Positions 63,689 through 64,000 of a DNA stretch of 64,000 bases are shown here, piece by piece. The stretch's first letter is position 1, and each line of letters starts with the position of its first letter. Below the pieces are notes generated by a model. That model had not been told where the DNA came from and did no database searches. It was given only the letters and a program-made list of their open reading frames with translations. The stretch comes from Mariprofundus erugo (lineage in GTDB: Bacteria > Pseudomonadota > Zetaproteobacteria > Mariprofundales > Mariprofundaceae), in NCBI RefSeq assembly GCF_005818865.1, contig NZ_VBRY01000001.1:62001-126000 (forward strand), written 5' to 3'. Both the position numbers and the translations under genes were made by a program.

Positions 63689-64000
63689 GCGGCTTAAATC
63701 GAAAGAAAAAGCCGTTTGTTACCGTCCGTGATTTTTATTCGATCGTTTCCACTCATTACGAATTGATATGGGATTTGGCCAAGCGTGAAACAGGTGAGAG
63801 ATATGCTGGTCAGATCTTAGGCAGAATATGGCCTGTGCTGCATCCGCTGATGATGATGGCAATTTATGTTTTTATATTTTCATTTGTATTCAAGGTAAAA
63901 ATCGGCTCCGAACATGAACTTCCGCTTGATTATACTGCCTATATATTGTCCGGACTTATTCCCTGGCTTGTTTTTCAGGAAGTCATGGCCAAATCTACCG
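63685..64000 (+). CDS. ABC-2 type polysaccharide export permease, N-terminal fragment
   Basis: The gene starts at ATG 63685, overlapping the asnB stop by four bases, and runs past the window end. The visible 105 residues show a basic cytoplasmic N-terminus (MSGLNRKKKPFVTVRDF), LIWDLAKRETGERYAGQILGRIWPVLHPLMMM, typical of Wzm/KpsM/TagG permeases, then a first membrane helix (AIYVFIFSFVFKV) and the start of a second (YILSGLIPWLVFQEVM). It should export the polymer with an ATPase encoded next. This implies an ABC-dependent O-antigen or capsule rather than a Wzx/Wzy route. Confidence 0.88.
   Translation, partial: MSGLNRKKKPFVTVRDFYSIVSTHYELIWDLAKRETGERYAGQILGRIWPVLHPLMMMAIYVFIFSFVFKVKIGSEHELPLDYTAYILSGLIPWLVFQEVMAKST

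Overview
The window is about 64 kb of a Gram-negative proteobacterial chromosome, moderately GC-rich and densely coded. LPS heptose and Kdo genes, two MCE lipid-transport systems, LpoA and DolP homologues and an orn-pdxB pair point to a gamma-like proteobacterium. The mixture of gene orders and the set of large hybrid histidine kinases would fit the Zetaproteobacteria (Mariprofundus-like), but that placement is inference from gene content and not proven by a marker gene. No rRNA, tRNA, CRISPR, prophage or intact transposase gene was seen.

Layout. 1-8.3 kb (+): the end of purL, then pyrG, kdsA, eno, ftsB, gltX, cysS and an APS-type cysH. 8.4-14.3 kb (-): a small unknown protein, orn, pdxB, and an envelope cluster of a stand-alone heptose adenylyltransferase, a DolP-like BON lipoprotein, an unknown 317-aa protein, gmhA, yraN and rsmI. 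lpoA diverges from rsmI, and the two start codons overlap in one CATG. 16.3-18.7 kb (+): a HugZ-like flavin/heme protein and a GAF hybrid kinase. 18.8-25.8 kb (-): pqiCBA, a SulP transporter, an OmpA-type lipoprotein with a small secreted partner, and hflD. 25.8-32.2 kb: a DUF455 ferritin-like protein, an SH3b protein, serB and mfd. 32.3-43.5 kb: two paralogous hybrid histidine kinases flank a short receiver/DHp protein, mgtE, aguA-aguB and trxB. 43.7-54.2 kb: an HPP membrane protein, a five-gene reverse operon (antiporter, gluQ, cysM, cNMP-binding protein, AI-2E family protein), and alr-mlaE-mlaF-mlaD-TPR. 54.4-64.0 kb (+): a tightly packed surface-polysaccharide operon that continues past the window edge.

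The polysaccharide operon encodes the full WbpA/WbpB/WbpE/WbpD route to a UDP-2,3-diacetamido-uronic acid. It also carries two FAD oxidoreductases (one L-2-hydroxyglutarate oxidase-like), a sugar epimerase, an asparagine-synthetase-like amidotransferase and an ABC-2 permease for polysaccharide export. The 2-hydroxyglutarate oxidase makes sense if the WbpB homologue recycles NADH on 2-oxoglutarate, because the oxidase would return the by-product to the pool.

The strongest unexplained signal is a family of non-coding interspersed repeats at about 26.7, 34.5, 39.1 and 40.4 kb. One module (about 215 bp when full) is MITE-like, with 21-bp terminal inverted repeats starting CTAGGAG and an internal palindrome of about 31 bp. 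A second module (about 260 bp) is a chain of hairpins kept in two inverted copies. In two places the terminal CTAG supplies the stop codon of the upstream gene. The two large copies are inverted relative to each other around a 6-kb gene block and lie next to the paralogous kinases.
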